Of a stretch of DNA of 64,000 nt, positions 26,271 to 40,181 are shown piece after piece. The DNA lies in NCBI RefSeq assembly GCF_001687585.2, contig NZ_CP016537.2:840001-904000 (forward strand), written 5' to 3'. The notes beneath the pieces are model-generated. The model ran no database searches and was not told where the DNA came from. It was given only the letters and a program-made list of their open reading frames with translations. Made by a program: the position numbers and the translations under genes. Each line of letters opens with the position of its first letter. Within the stretch, counting starts at the first letter, position 1. The DNA comes from Planococcus halocryophilus (GTDB lineage Bacteria > Bacillota > Bacilli > Bacillales_A > Planococcaceae).

Positions 26271-27221
26271 ATGAATGCTAAAGAGCGGTTGGAAAAAGTA
26301 ATAGATAATATTGAGAAAGTGATTATAGGGAAGCGTGATATTGCAGAACTTTGTATTGTTGCAATGCTGTCTCATGGCCATGTTTTATTAGAAGACGTTC
26401 CAGGTGTTGGTAAAACGATGTTGGTTCGCGCTTTAGCAAAATCGGTGGGAGCTGATTTTAAACGGATTCAATTTACACCTGACTTATTGCCATCAGATGT
26501 TATTGGTGTGTCTATTTACAATCCGAAAGACATGGAATTCCATTTTCGACCGGGTCCCATTATGGGCAATATTATTTTAGCAGATGAAATAAACCGGACC
26601 TCACCGAAAACACAATCCTCTCTTTTAGAAGCAATGGAAGAAGCTTCTGTCACGATTGATGGAGTAACAATGCAAATCCCAAAACCTTTCTTTGTCATGG
26701 CTACACAAAATCCAATCGAATATGAAGGTACTTATCCTCTTCCTGAAGCGCAACTTGACCGCTTTTTATTGAAAATTAAAATGGGCTATCCGACATCGAA
26801 AGAAGAAATGGAAGTTTTAAACCGTGCGCAAGTTGCAGCACCAATCGAAGAATTAACTTCCGTCATATCACTCGAAGAGCTATTAGAACTTCAGAGTCAA
26901 GTGCGGACGATTAAAGTAGATGAAACCATTCAGAGTTATATCGTAGATTTGTCTCGTCAAACTCGTCAAGATGCTTATGTGTATTTGGGGGTAAGTCCAC
27001 GAGGGTCTATTGCATTGATGAAGGCATCTCAAGCTTATGCTTTATTAAAAGGACGAGATTATGTAACGCCGGACGATGTTCAATATTTAGCGAAATTTGT
27101 TTTCGGACATCGTATTATGTTGCGGTCAGAGGCTCGTTACGATGGAATAACGGTAGAAGAAATTACAGAACGCATCTTGGCGAAAACCCATGTACCTGTA
27201 AAAAGGCTTGTTGGTAAATGA
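26271..27221 (+). CDS. MoxR-family AAA+ ATPase (YeaC-like), copy 1
   Basis: A 316-aa MoxR AAA+ protein. Walker A is DVPGVGKTML (about residues 44-53), Walker B is ILADEINR (about 105), sensor 1 is in MATQNPIEYEGTYPLPEAQ, and the C-terminal lid contains YLGVSPRGSIALMKASQA. MoxR proteins act as chaperones with VWA/DUF58 proteins. The ATG at 26271 follows TTGGAGGAA. It overlaps the DUF58 gene by 4 nt; the order matches yeaC-yeaD-yebA-guaA of B. subtilis. Bases from 26331 onward are repeated at 43179. Confidence 0.93.
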   Translation: MNAKERLEKVIDNIEKVIIGKRDIAELCIVAMLSHGHVLLEDVPGVGKTMLVRALAKSVGADFKRIQFTPDLLPSDVIGVSIYNPKDMEFHFRPGPIMGNIILADEINRTSPKTQSSLLEAMEEASVTIDGVTMQIPKPFFVMATQNPIEYEGTYPLPEAQLDRFLLKIKMGYPTSKEEMEVLNRAQVAAPIEELTSVISLEELLELQSQVRTIKVDETIQSYIVDLSRQTRQDAYVYLGVSPRGSIALMKASQAYALLKGRDYVTPDDVQYLAKFVFGHRIMLRSEARYDGITVEEITERILAKTHVPVKRLVGK

Positions 27222-28432
27222 AGCAACTGAAAAATAATACCATTTTATGGGGGCGCATCATAGTAGTGCTTTTTCTTCTATTTTTAACTTTTTCTTTTGC
27301 TATGTTTCAAGGAGGATTTGTTAGCTGGTTTATCTTTTATATGTCTTTACCGTTTATCGTGTATTCCATGCTGTTAGCATTTTATCCTTTACAGAAAATC
27401 GAGGTCTCTCGAAAAGTTCATACGACTCAAGTCCGTAAAGGTGGGGACTTTTCAGCGACAGTCACCATTTATCGGAAAAATCCTTTTCCGCTCCTATATA
27501 CCGTATTAAGTGAACAAACCCATTCTCCATCTTTGAATAAAATCATCGCAAATCTACGCCCGAAAATGATTGTTCCGGGATTCCGGAAATCTTATTCTTG
27601 GTCTTATACTCTTGAGAATATGCCTAGGGGAGAGCATGTATTAGAAGGGGTTTACTTAGAAATTTCGGATTTTTTTGGATGGGTAAAAAAAAGTCGGTTA
27701 CTACCAGTTCAACAAACAATTTTAGTTTATCCAAATACAGTAGAAATTGCATACCGTCCCATAGAATCACGTTATGATCATGGGTCAATGGCTGCTCCTT
27801 TTACTTTAGTAAAAGATACAACAATGGCAAGCGGAGTTCGTGATTACCAACCTGGGGACCGAGTGTCATGGATTCACTGGAAATCCTATGCGCGTACGCA
27901 AACATTACGCACGAAAGAATTTGAAGATCGGCAGTCCCAAGACCTTTTTTTACTAGACGATCGAAGAGTGTCAGAGAAATTCGAATTGCAAGTAGAGCTA
28001 ATAGCTTCTATATTGAAATCGGTTGTTCGAGCTAATTCAAGCTTAGCTTATTTATCAATTGGTCAAAAACACAATTATTTTCCGGTCGTTCAAACTGAAG
28101 AGCATTTACAGCGGGTTATGTATCATTTAGCGAAAGTGCAAAGCGACTTGGACAAGCCGGTAGACCAAGTGGTTGGACGTGAACTTCAAAAAATGAATAC
28201 GTCAAGCTTATTATATGTAACGAGTCAACTTTCAATAGAAATGATTCAATCTATTCAAAGAAATGCTAAAAATTTAAGCAATTGCATGTGTTTAGTTGTT
28301 ACGAGTAAAGGTGAAGCTTTACTTGAAGAAGATGAACAAGTACATCAATTTGCTCGTTCAAAAGGATTTGTTGTAAAACGCGTGAGTCCTGAGAACTTTG
28401 CGACTGTGTTTACGGAGGTGAGCCTGCAATGA
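27218..28432 (+). CDS. DUF58-domain membrane-anchored protein (YeaD-like), copy 1
   Basis: 404 aa with two N-terminal hydrophobic segments (about 10-50), then a beta-rich part and a DUF58 domain. The DUF58 hallmark VRDYQPGDRVSWIHWKSYAR lies at about residues 207-226. DUF58 proteins have a VWA-like fold and work with MoxR ATPases and transglutaminase-like membrane proteins, probably in envelope assembly; the exact function is unknown. The start ATG overlaps the moxR stop (ATGA), and its own stop overlaps the next start. Confidence 0.9.
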   Translation: MKQLKNNTILWGRIIVVLFLLFLTFSFAMFQGGFVSWFIFYMSLPFIVYSMLLAFYPLQKIEVSRKVHTTQVRKGGDFSATVTIYRKNPFPLLYTVLSEQTHSPSLNKIIANLRPKMIVPGFRKSYSWSYTLENMPRGEHVLEGVYLEISDFFGWVKKSRLLPVQQTILVYPNTVEIAYRPIESRYDHGSMAAPFTLVKDTTMASGVRDYQPGDRVSWIHWKSYARTQTLRTKEFEDRQSQDLFLLDDRRVSEKFELQVELIASILKSVVRANSSLAYLSIGQKHNYFPVVQTEEHLQRVMYHLAKVQSDLDKPVDQVVGRELQKMNTSSLLYVTSQLSIEMIQSIQRNAKNLSNCMCLVVTSKGEALLEEDEQVHQFARSKGFVVKRVSPENFATVFTEVSLQ

Positions 28433-30609
28433 CTTCCATTAGAAAAAACAAGTTTTTTATGGCCATCTTATATATACTAGTTTTCTTTATGTTAGCAGAA
28501 TGGTTGACGCCAGTTATTGTGTTGACTGAAACAGGTCATCGAGCTTTGTTTTTGATTTTTATTGCAGTTGGATTATTAATGGCCTTTCTGAGAGTTCCTT
28601 GGTGGTTTTCAGGGCCTATAAAAGTTTTGTATATTTTATGGTTTGTTGTTTATGTCTATACAGAAAATGTGTTTTTTACAGGAGAAGCTATACAGTTTCT
28701 CCAATCTAATTTCAGTATGAATTTTTCAGCTTTGATTAGCCAAAATTGGGAACAAACAACCGACGTTTTCCGAACAATGTTGTTTTTTGTATTGTTATGG
28801 ATGGCCATTTACTTGATTCATTACTGGGTAAGTTTCAGATCTAGCATTTTTTTGTTCTATGTATTGACGGTAGTTTTTATCGCGGTATTAGATACATTCA
28901 GTCCGTATTCAGGAGAAACAGCTATTGTTCGAATCATGATAATTGGTCTTCTTCTGGCAGGGCTATTGTATTTGGTGCGGTGGATGGAAAGGCACCAAAT
29001 TTCAGAGCACGCCGATAAAGTAGCTTTATTTGCAGTACCCCTTGTTTTAGGGATTGCTGTTTCGACGGCGTTTGCATTATATTTGCCGAAATCAGAACCC
29101 ATTTGGCCAGACCCAGTACCATTCATAACTTCTTTCTCAGGACAAGGTGGTCCCGGAAGTGGGGGCAATGTAGGGAGAATTGGATACGGAGTAGACGATT
29201 CACGTCTAGGAGGTTCGTTTATTGGGGATGATACACCGGTTTTTCGCGCAGATGTATCAACTGGACAATATTGGAAAGTTGAATCGAAAGATACTTATAC
29301 GACAAAAGGGTGGGAACTGACAGAGAATGTAGGTGAGTCCGTCGTTTACAGAAACAATGAAACTGTAGATACGGAGTTTATCTCAGGAGAAGAAGTGGAG
29401 ACTACGGTCGTCTCGATGGAACAAGAATTTCCTTTTGTTCTCTATCCTTACGGAACCGAATCTTTTTCGATGGAAGAATCTCCAAATTATCAATATAGCT
29501 CAGCAGATCAGCGCTTTGAAACTTACCAAAATGGAGAAGAACTGGAACCTGAAGAGTATGAAGTATCTTTTGGTGAACCTAGTTATAGTTTGAAAACATT
29601 GCGAGAAACAAGTGGAGAAGCTTTAGAAGAACTGCCTATTGAGTTTGATCGCTATGTGCAATTGCCGGATGAACTTCCTGAAAGAGTTCGTGACTTAGCT
29701 ATTGAAATAACCGCAAATAGTGAGACAGTTTATGATCAAGCATTGGCTATTGAGAGTTATTTCAATACCTCTGGATTTACCTATAGTCAAACGGATATTC
29801 CAGTTCCTGGAGCGGATCAAGATTATGTAGATCAGTTTTTATTCGAGACCAAGAGAGGGTATTGTGATAATTTTTCGACCTCTATGGTTGTATTATTACG
29901 CTCACTTGATATACCAGCTCGTTGGGTTAAAGGATTTAATGAAGGTGAATTAATCGATTCGCAAGGAGAAACTGATGTCTACGAAATAACAAACAATAAT
30001 GCGCATTCGTGGGTAGAAGCTTATATGCCAGGCGTGGGGTGGATGCTATTTGAACCAACTATTGGTTTTACAGGTTCATCATCTATTGATTTTGATTTGG
30101 AGTTAGATCCAACGGACCCGGAGCAACCCGATCCTCAAGAACGTCCAGAAACGCAAGAACCGGAAAATGCAGGTGAAGAAGAAGCGGTGGCAAATTCACA
30201 AACTGCTTTTTGGAACCGTCTTACGGATTTCATTTCAACTAATCGTTGGAAACTGATTTGGACAATTATTGCATTGGGTGTTATAGGAACTATTCTTTTC
30301 AAAATTCGTCACAGGTGGATGCCGAAATTCCTTATTTCTTATTATCGATTACGTGGTCAAGAATCGGTTCAATTTGAAAAAGCCTACTTAAGGTTACTGA
30401 AACAACTAGAATTATACGGCATCAATCGAAAGCCAGGTCAAACACTGAAATCATACGCAGCTTACATTGATTCATTTTTTGGTACACGAGAAATGTCTGA
30501 GCTGACTCGTGCGTATGAAAAAATGATTTACGGCGGGGATGACCAATCCATTGACTGGCAAGAGTTGAAGGAAAGTTGGGAAAACTTAATCAATAGAACA
30601 AGCGGTTGA
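28429..30609 (+). CDS. Transglutaminase-like membrane protein (TgpA/YebA-like), copy 1
   Basis: 726 aa. About six hydrophobic segments occupy residues 8-215 (DUF3488/TgpA_N region), followed by a large extracytoplasmic part. The transglutaminase core has Cys in KRGYCDNFSTSMVVLLRSL (about 483) and His in NNNAHSWVEAYMPGVGWMLF (about 525). A Pro/Glu-rich linker (DPTDPEQPDPQERPETQEPE, about 560-580) leads to one TM near 605-625 and a DUF4129-like cytoplasmic tail. It probably works in the cell envelope with the MoxR/DUF58 pair. It overlaps the DUF58 gene by 4 nt. Confidence 0.9.
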   Translation: MTSIRKNKFFMAILYILVFFMLAEWLTPVIVLTETGHRALFLIFIAVGLLMAFLRVPWWFSGPIKVLYILWFVVYVYTENVFFTGEAIQFLQSNFSMNFSALISQNWEQTTDVFRTMLFFVLLWMAIYLIHYWVSFRSSIFLFYVLTVVFIAVLDTFSPYSGETAIVRIMIIGLLLAGLLYLVRWMERHQISEHADKVALFAVPLVLGIAVSTAFALYLPKSEPIWPDPVPFITSFSGQGGPGSGGNVGRIGYGVDDSRLGGSFIGDDTPVFRADVSTGQYWKVESKDTYTTKGWELTENVGESVVYRNNETVDTEFISGEEVETTVVSMEQEFPFVLYPYGTESFSMEESPNYQYSSADQRFETYQNGEELEPEEYEVSFGEPSYSLKTLRETSGEALEELPIEFDRYVQLPDELPERVRDLAIEITANSETVYDQALAIESYFNTSGFTYSQTDIPVPGADQDYVDQFLFETKRGYCDNFSTSMVVLLRSLDIPARWVKGFNEGELIDSQGETDVYEITNNNAHSWVEAYMPGVGWMLFEPTIGFTGSSSIDFDLELDPTDPEQPDPQERPETQEPENAGEEEAVANSQTAFWNRLTDFISTNRWKLIWTIIALGVIGTILFKIRHRWMPKFLISYYRLRGQESVQFEKAYLRLLKQLELYGINRKPGQTLKSYAAYIDSFFGTREMSELTRAYEKMIYGGDDQSIDWQELKESWENLINRTSG

Positions 30610-30658
30610 TTTTACGACTTTTAAAATGTACAATTGATTAAATTATAAATTACAGGTG

Positions 30659-30730
30659 CCCTCATATATGTCCGGTAATATGGATCGGATGTCTCTACCA
30701 AGTCCCCGGAAATGACTTGACTATGAAGGT
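30659..30730 (+). promoter_or_regulatory. Guanine riboswitch aptamer upstream of guaA, copy 1
   Basis: Purine-riboswitch architecture: P1 arms CCTCATA/TATGAAGG, J1/2 with ATAT, conserved TATGG, TCTCTACC and the terminal GACTATGA. The base in the specificity position (GA-C-TATG) is C, which pairs with guanine or hypoxanthine rather than adenine. It lies upstream of GMP synthetase. Confidence 0.93.
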
Positions 30731-30814
30731 GGATGACGCACGCTTTTTGACGTGTGCATTCGCCTTTTTGATGTAGAGCAAAAGAACGCGAGGTCCATTT
30801 TTCGCGTTCTTTTA
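30728..30814 (+). terminator. Two tandem terminators between the guanine aptamer and guaA, copy 1
   Basis: The first hairpin (30728-30769) pairs GGTGGATG-AC-GCAC with GTGTGCATTCGCC and ends in TTTTT, forming the riboswitch expression platform. The second (30780-30814) is AAAAGAACGCG...CGCGTTCTTTTA. Two intrinsic terminators in series before guaA imply tight OFF control. Confidence 0.85.
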
Positions 30815-30853
30815 TTATTTTGAGGCCTGAATCGAATAGAAGAGGTGAAGGTT

Positions 30854-32407
30854 TTGCCAGTTAGTCCAATGTTAAAAGAGCAGAAAAAAATCGTCGTTTT
30901 GGATTTCGGAAGTCAATACAATCAGTTGATTACGCGCCGCATCCGCGAAATTGGTGTATATAGTGAGCTTCACCCGCACACAATCACAGCTGAAGAAATC
31001 AAAGAAATGAACGCTACGGGAATTATTTTCTCAGGTGGTCCAAACTCTGTTTACGATGAAAATGCATTTTCAATCGATGATGCCATTTTTGAAATGGGCT
31101 TACCGATTTTAGGAATTTGCTATGGCATGCAATTAATGGCGTTGCACTTAAAAGGGAAAGTAGAAAAAGCTCAAAATCGTGAGTACGGAAAAGCGGAATT
31201 GAAGCTAACTAAAGAAAGCAAAATCTTTAAAGACCTTCCTGAAGAACAAATCGTTTGGATGAGCCACGGTGATTTAGTTACAGCCGCGCCTCCGGGGTTT
31301 GATGTTATCGGAACAAGCGCAAGCTGCCCGATTGCTTCTATGGCAGATGAAAGTCGCGGGTTTTACGGCGTTCAATTTCATCCAGAAGTACGTCATTCGA
31401 TTTATGGTAATGATTTATTGCGCAAATTCGTTTATGACGTTTGTGGAATGCAAGATGACTGGTCAATGGAAAACTATATTGAATTAGAAATCGAAAAAAT
31501 CCGTGAAGAAGTTGGCGACAAAAAAGTCCTTTGCGCACTTAGTGGTGGAGTAGATTCTTCAGTCGTTGCAGTATTAATCCATAAAGCAATTGGCGATCAA
31601 TTGACTTGTATGTTCGTTGATCACGGCCTTCTTCGTAAAGGTGAAGCAGAAAGCGTGATGAAAACTTTTGCTGACGGATTCAACATGAACGTTATCAAAA
31701 TCGATGCACGCGATCGTTTCATGAGTAAACTTGAAGGTGTTACAGATCCAGAGAAAAAACGTAAAATTATCGGGAACGAATTTATCTATGTATTCGATGA
31801 TGAAGCTTCAAAACTTGAAGGTATGGACTTCCTAGCACAAGGAACGCTTTACACTGACATCATTGAAAGTGGAACAACAACTGCTCAAACGATTAAATCT
31901 CATCACAACGTTGGTGGATTACCGGATGACATGCAGTTTAAATTGATCGAACCGTTAAATACATTATTCAAAGACGAAGTACGTGTTCTTGGTACTGAGC
32001 TTGGCATGCCTGAAGAAATCGTTTGGCGTCAGCCGTTCCCAGGTCCAGGGCTTGGTATTCGTATTATGGGAGCAGTAACGGAAGAGAAATTAGAAATCGT
32101 CCGTGAATCTGATTGGATTTTGCGCGATGAAATTAGCAAAGCGGGTCTTGATCGTGATATTTGGCAATACTTCACTGTGTTACCGGATCTTCGTAGTGTA
32201 GGAGTAATGGGCGATGCCCGTACTTACGATTACGCAATCGGTATTCGTGCAGTAACGTCAATTGACGGTATGACTTCTGACTGGGCTCGTATTCCTTGGG
32301 AAGTTCTAGAGAAAATCAGTGTCCGTTTAGTTAACGAAGTTGATAACATCAACCGCGTGCTGTATGACATTACGAGCAAGCCACCAGCAACGATTGAATG
32401 GGAATAA
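30854..32407 (+). CDS. guaA: GMP synthase (glutamine-hydrolysing), copy 1
   Basis: About 517 aa. The class I amidotransferase domain has Cys in [11 protein letters not shown] and His/Glu in VQFHPEV. The ATP-pyrophosphatase domain has PP-loop [11 protein letters not shown], and the C-terminal dimerisation domain ends in KPPATIEWE. It converts XMP to GMP. I chose TTG at 30854, preceded by AGAGGTGAAGG with good spacing; GTG at 30845 lies inside that SD, and ATG at 30869 lacks one. It is controlled by the upstream guanine riboswitch. Confidence 0.95.
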   Translation: MPVSPMLKEQKKIVVLDFGSQYNQLITRRIREIGVYSELHPHTITAEEIKEMNATGIIFSGGPNSVYDENAFSIDDAIFEMGLPILGICYGMQLMALHLKGKVEKAQNREYGKAELKLTKESKIFKDLPEEQIVWMSHGDLVTAAPPGFDVIGTSASCPIASMADESRGFYGVQFHPEVRHSIYGNDLLRKFVYDVCGMQDDWSMENYIELEIEKIREEVGDKKVLCALSGGVDSSVVAVLIHKAIGDQLTCMFVDHGLLRKGEAESVMKTFADGFNMNVIKIDARDRFMSKLEGVTDPEKKRKIIGNEFIYVFDDEASKLEGMDFLAQGTLYTDIIESGTTTAQTIKSHHNVGGLPDDMQFKLIEPLNTLFKDEVRVLGTELGMPEEIVWRQPFPGPGLGIRIMGAVTEEKLEIVRESDWILRDEISKAGLDRDIWQYFTVLPDLRSVGVMGDARTYDYAIGIRAVTSIDGMTSDWARIPWEVLEKISVRLVNEVDNINRVLYDITSKPPATIEWE

Positions 32408-32444
32408 AGTTAGAGTGCCGACTACATTAGTCGGCATTTTTCTT

Positions 32445-32488
32445 TTTCACGAACTTTTTTATGTTATTTATTAAAATTGTTCGTGTTT
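32445..32488 (+). promoter_or_regulatory. PurR operator (two inverted PurBoxes) upstream of pbuG, copy 1
   Basis: TTTCACGAACTTT (32445-32457) and, inverted, ATTGTTCGTGTTT (32476-32488) match the B. subtilis PurBox (AWWWCCGAACWWT) at 10-11 of 13 positions. The CGAAC cores are 29 nt apart, the same spacing as in the pair upstream of purE. They lie just upstream of the pbuG promoter. Confidence 0.75.
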
Positions 32489-32492
32489 GCGG

Positions 32493-32521
32493 TTGTTAAT
32501 TCATTTTATTTATGATATATT
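32493..32521 (+). promoter_or_regulatory. Sigma-A promoter of pbuG, copy 1
   Basis: TTGTTA (32493-32498), 17-nt spacer, TATATT (32516-32521), ending just before the guanine aptamer and just after the PurBoxes. Confidence 0.72.
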
Positions 32522-32542
32522 ACGTTAGAAATTAAATAAGCT

Positions 32543-32704
32543 TGTCGTATAATGTCGGGGATATGGCCCGAAAGTTTCTACCGAGTTACCGTAAATAACT
32601 CGACTACGATTTTAATCCTGTTCACTTTTGAGCGGGATGCCTTTCATTTTCTAAGTGAAGGGATAAATCGAACGCATACGGCAATCTGCTGTGTGCGTTT
32701 TTCT
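32543..32704 (+). promoter_or_regulatory. Guanine riboswitch and terminator upstream of pbuG, copy 1
   Basis: The aptamer (32543-32610) has P1 GTCGTA/TACGAT, TATGG, TTTCTACC and GACTACGA. C at the specificity position indicates guanine/hypoxanthine. The expression platform ends in a terminator AACGCATACGG...TGTGCGTTTTTC (32671-32704). A short ORF that can be read through this region is a by-product. Confidence 0.93.
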
Positions 32705-32742
32705 TTTGTAGGATTTATACGCAGGCATTCGGAGGAATCAGC

Positions 32743-34080
32743 ATGAAAAAGTATTTTCAGTTTGAAGAACTAGGAACGAATTACCGCAGAGAAATTATTG
32801 GCGGCTTAACAACGTTTCTGGCGATGGCATATATTCTTGTCGTCAACCCGTTAACCTTAACGCTACAATCAGTACCCGATCTTCCAGATTCAATGCGCAT
32901 GGATTATGGAGCCGTATTTATGGCTACAGCACTAGCAGCTGCAATCGGTTGTTTAGTAATGGGGATTCTCGCGAAATATCCAATTGCGCTTGCTCCAGGT
33001 ATGGGCTTAAACGCATTCTTCGCTTATACAGTAATATTAACTTACGGAATTCCTTGGCAAACTGCCTTAACAGGTGTTTTATTTTCAGGACTTATTTTTA
33101 TTCTACTTACGTTAACAGGTCTTCGCGAACTAATTATCAACGCGATTCCTGCTGAATTAAAATATGCAGTGGGAGCCGGGATCGGCCTATTCATTACGTT
33201 TATCGGATTGCAAAATGCAAATATCATTGTTGACAATCCTGCTACTTTAGTTGGGTTGGGAGATCTTTCAGACAGTTCAGCGTTGTTAGCAATCTTTGGA
33301 TTACTCATCACTGTAATCTTTATGGCGCGCGGTATCCAAGGTGGAATTTTCTTTGGGATTTTAATCGCGGCAGTAGTTGGAATGATTTTCGGTGTTGTGA
33401 ATTTGCCTAGCGCAATTATTGACTTGAATGTTCCAAGCATGGCTCCGACTTTTGGTGTGGCGCTTGAGCCGATCTTTAATGATTTTGGTTCGTTGATAAA
33501 TATTCAGTTTCTCGTTATTGTGCTAACCTTCCTGTTCGTCGACTTTTTCGACACAGCAGGGACATTAGTGGCTGTAGCCAATCAGGCAGGCTTGATGAAA
33601 GACAATAAACTTCCAAGAGCAGGAAAGGCATTATTAGCAGATTCAATTGCTACAGTTAGTGGAGCAATTTTTGGAACGTCAACAACTACTTCGTACATTG
33701 AATCAACTGCAGGAGTTGCAGCTGGTGCACGATCTGGATTTGCAGCTGTAGTAACCGGGGTGTTGTTTCTTATTTCAATTTTCTTTTATCCGTTACTTGA
33801 AGTAATCACCAGTGCTGTAACGGCTCCGGCTTTAATCATCGTAGGTGTCTTGATGGTTTCAGCGCTAGGGAAAATAGACTGGACGAAATTTGAAGTCGCA
33901 GTCCCAGCTTTCCTTACGATGATTGCTATGCCGCTTGGCTATAGTATCGCAACAGGAATTGCGATTGGATTTATCTTCTATCCGATTACAATGCTCGTAG
34001 CAGGAAAAGGTAAACAGATTCATCCGATTATGTATGGGTTATTTGTAATCTTTGTTCTTTATTTTGTTTTCTTAGTGTGA
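32743..34080 (+). CDS. pbuG: Guanine/hypoxanthine permease (PbuG/AzgA-type NCS2), copy 1
   Basis: A 445-aa polytopic protein with about 12-14 hydrophobic segments. It has the AzgA-like signatures REIIGGLTTFLAMAYILVVNP at the N-terminus (shown in part as TTFLAMAYILVVNP), ALAPGMGLNAFFAYTV, FVDFFDTAGTLVAVANQAG and TSTTTSYIESTAGVAAGARSG. It imports guanine and hypoxanthine with protons. SD TCGGAGGAAT precedes the ATG. It is controlled by a PurR operator and a guanine riboswitch. Confidence 0.93.
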   Translation: MKKYFQFEELGTNYRREIIGGLTTFLAMAYILVVNPLTLTLQSVPDLPDSMRMDYGAVFMATALAAAIGCLVMGILAKYPIALAPGMGLNAFFAYTVILTYGIPWQTALTGVLFSGLIFILLTLTGLRELIINAIPAELKYAVGAGIGLFITFIGLQNANIIVDNPATLVGLGDLSDSSALLAIFGLLITVIFMARGIQGGIFFGILIAAVVGMIFGVVNLPSAIIDLNVPSMAPTFGVALEPIFNDFGSLINIQFLVIVLTFLFVDFFDTAGTLVAVANQAGLMKDNKLPRAGKALLADSIATVSGAIFGTSTTTSYIESTAGVAAGARSGFAAVVTGVLFLISIFFYPLLEVITSAVTAPALIIVGVLMVSALGKIDWTKFEVAVPAFLTMIAMPLGYSIATGIAIGFIFYPITMLVAGKGKQIHPIMYGLFVIFVLYFVFLV

Positions 34081-34086
34081 AGTAGG

Positions 34087-34117
34087 AAGTCCGCCAATTT
34101 TATTGGTGGACTTTTTC
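34087..34117 (+). terminator. Terminator after pbuG, copy 1
   Basis: AAGTCCGCCAAT...ATTGGTGGACTTTTTC hairpin with T-tail. Confidence 0.9.
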
Positions 34118-34624
34118 TTTGAGCAAAATGAAAAATGAAATCTGTATCTTATAGAAGGAACTCAAATTTGACAGTGAGCTAACAGAGTAAAGAAAATGAA
34201 TTTGAGCTTATAAAAATAGGAGGGGTGAGAATGGAACCAGGACTTTGTTATTGAGAAATTTCAATTCCTCAACAACAAAGGAAGAGTTATAAATATAAGG
34301 GCAACTCTTCAATGTAAAGAGTGAACTTCCTTACTTATTTGTAACACAATTGTAATCTGAATAATTAGAAAAAACTGTTATAATTAAGTTACGAAAAAAC
34401 TTCGTTAAAGTGTTGACTCTCTAATATGAGCGTGTTATATTAATTGAGTCGCCAATGAGCGCGACAAACTGAACCTTGAAAACTGAACAGCAAAACGTCA
34501 ACAAAACGCAACGGTCGCGCAAAACGGCCCGTGCAAAACTTACTGATCAACGCAAGTAGATCAAAGCGAATCGTGCGTCTTCGGACGGCGATACGCCAGC
34601 AGTATTGAGCAATCAACACTACTC
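34118..34624 (+). other. rRNA operon leader region, copy 1
   Basis: It contains a 7-codon ORF (34231-34254, MEPGLCY) with a near-perfect SD AGGAGGGG, a perfect 8-bp hairpin GAAGAGTT/AACTCTTC (34281-34310), and a TATAAT without a good -35 (34379-34384). The strong rrn promoter follows (listed separately), then the pre-rRNA leader with TTGAAAACTGAACA. The long ORF in the opposite strand through 16S is a shadow. Confidence 0.6.
34413..34441 (+). promoter_or_regulatory. rRNA operon promoter, copy 1
   Basis: TTGACT (34413-34418), 17-nt spacer, TATATT (34436-34441), about 180 nt before the mature 16S 5' end. Confidence 0.82.
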
Positions 34625-36181
<1,557 letters not shown>

Positions 36182-36382
36182 ATAAATTCGGAACCGGGCG
36201 CCCTAGGCGCTCCGGGGTTGACGTTTTGCGTTCAGTTTTGAAGGTTCACCTTCAGGCGGCAACGCCTTTTTTTGTGACTTTCAAACTTGTTCTTTGAAAA
36301 CTGGATAAAACGACATTGAAACAATATGCAAGAAATTCAAGTACGCGTGACAATTTTTGTCACAACTTTTTAATTAACCATT

Positions 36383-39312
<2,930 letters not shown>

Positions 39313-39384
39313 CACAATGTACGCGAAGACTTGCACGTTCCAATGTCGTTTATCCAGTTTTGAAAGAACAAGAAAAACTAAATA

Positions 39385-39500
39385 GTCCAGTGATGATGGC
39401 AAAGAGGCCACACCCGTTCCCATCCCGAACACGGCAGTTAAGCTCTTTTGCGCCGATGGTAGTTGGGGTTTCCCCCTGTGAGAGTAGGACGTCGCTGGTC
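39385..39500 (+). rRNA. 5S ribosomal RNA, copy 1 context
   Basis: About 116 nt, with GGCCACACCCGTTCCCATCC and CCGAACACGGCAGTTAAGCTC. It differs from the other 5S by substitutions (GCGCCGATGG, GTAGGACG) and one G in a homopolymer, so the two 5S genes are truly different loci. It is followed closely by tRNA-Asp. Confidence 0.93.
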
Positions 39501-39515
39501 TGTTTTATTTTTTTT

Positions 39516-39588
39516 GGTCCCGTGGTGTAGCGGTTAACATGCCTGCCTGTCACGCAGGAGATCGCCGGTTCGATCCCGGTCGGGACCG
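39516..39588 (+). tRNA. tRNA-Asp (GTC)
   Basis: A 73-nt cloverleaf: acceptor GGTCCCG/CGGGACC, D-loop GTAGCGGTTAA, anticodon loop CTGTCAC with GTC at 39549-39551, T-arm GCCGGTTCGATCCCGGT, discriminator G. CCA is not encoded. It lies 15 nt after the 5S and is probably part of the rRNA transcript. B. subtilis rrnE likewise ends in tRNAs including Asp before the ydiB (tsaE) region. Confidence 0.96.
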
Positions 39589-39598
39589 TAATTTTGAT

Positions 39599-39634
39599 GA
39601 TGAACACAGCGATCATGCTGTGTTCATTTTTTTG
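39599..39634 (+). terminator. Terminator of the rrn/tRNA-Asp transcript
   Basis: ATGAACACAGC...GCTGTGTTCATTTTTTT hairpin with T-tail, 10 nt after the tRNA. Confidence 0.92.
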
Positions 39635-39733
39635 TTGAAAAGACATTAACTCTTATGGGAAAAACGATATATTTTGATTTACGACAGCTATTTCGCTAAA
39701 CTATGTAAAGACTCAATAGAGGTGACATGATCA

Positions 39734-40177
39734 ATGACATATACAAAAAAGCTGAATTCGCCAGAAGAAACCGAAAGTTTTGCAATTGACCTTGCAGAAC
39801 GATTAGAACCCGGAGATTTGCTAACGCTTGAAGGAGATTTGGGTGCTGGAAAAACAACCTTCACGAAAGGCCTAGCTAAGGGTCTTGGGATTCAACGTAT
39901 GGTAAACAGTCCAACTTTTACCATCTTAAAACAATACTCAGGACGTTTAGAGTTAAATCATTTTGATGTCTATCGTCTTGAGAATAGCGATGAAGATATC
40001 GGCTTTGACGAATTTTTCAATAGCGAAGCGGTGTCAGTTGTAGAATGGGCAAGATTCATTGAAGAATATTTGCCAAAAGAACGCTTAGAAATCACCATCA
40101 ACCGACAATCTGAACAGGGACGAAAGATGACCTTAAATCCAATTGGCAGACGGTATGAAAATCTTGCAGGGAGCTAA
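39734..40177 (+). CDS. tsaE: tRNA threonylcarbamoyladenosine ATPase TsaE
   Basis: 147 aa. P-loop GDLGAGKTTFTKGLAKGLG (about residue 34), VNSPTFTILKQY, and HFDVYRLE. It is the ATPase that resets the TsaB-TsaD complex in t6A37 synthesis of ANN-decoding tRNAs. The ATG at 39734 follows GAGGTGACATGATCA. It is first of the tsaE-tsaB-rimI-tsaD unit, as in B. subtilis ydiB-ydiE. Confidence 0.94.
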   Translation: MTYTKKLNSPEETESFAIDLAERLEPGDLLTLEGDLGAGKTTFTKGLAKGLGIQRMVNSPTFTILKQYSGRLELNHFDVYRLENSDEDIGFDEFFNSEAVSVVEWARFIEEYLPKERLEITINRQSEQGRKMTLNPIGRRYENLAGS

Positions 40178-40181
40178 ACTT

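Noticed and set aside
26251-26272. Translation start region of moxR identical over about 20 nt to that of purB (near 59656)
   Set aside because: It is dominated by the SD and an A-rich spacer; chance or shared SD preference explains it, with no further homology on either side.
32552-32746. 64-codon ORF before pbuG (also at 49398)
   Set aside because: It reads through the guanine riboswitch and its terminator.
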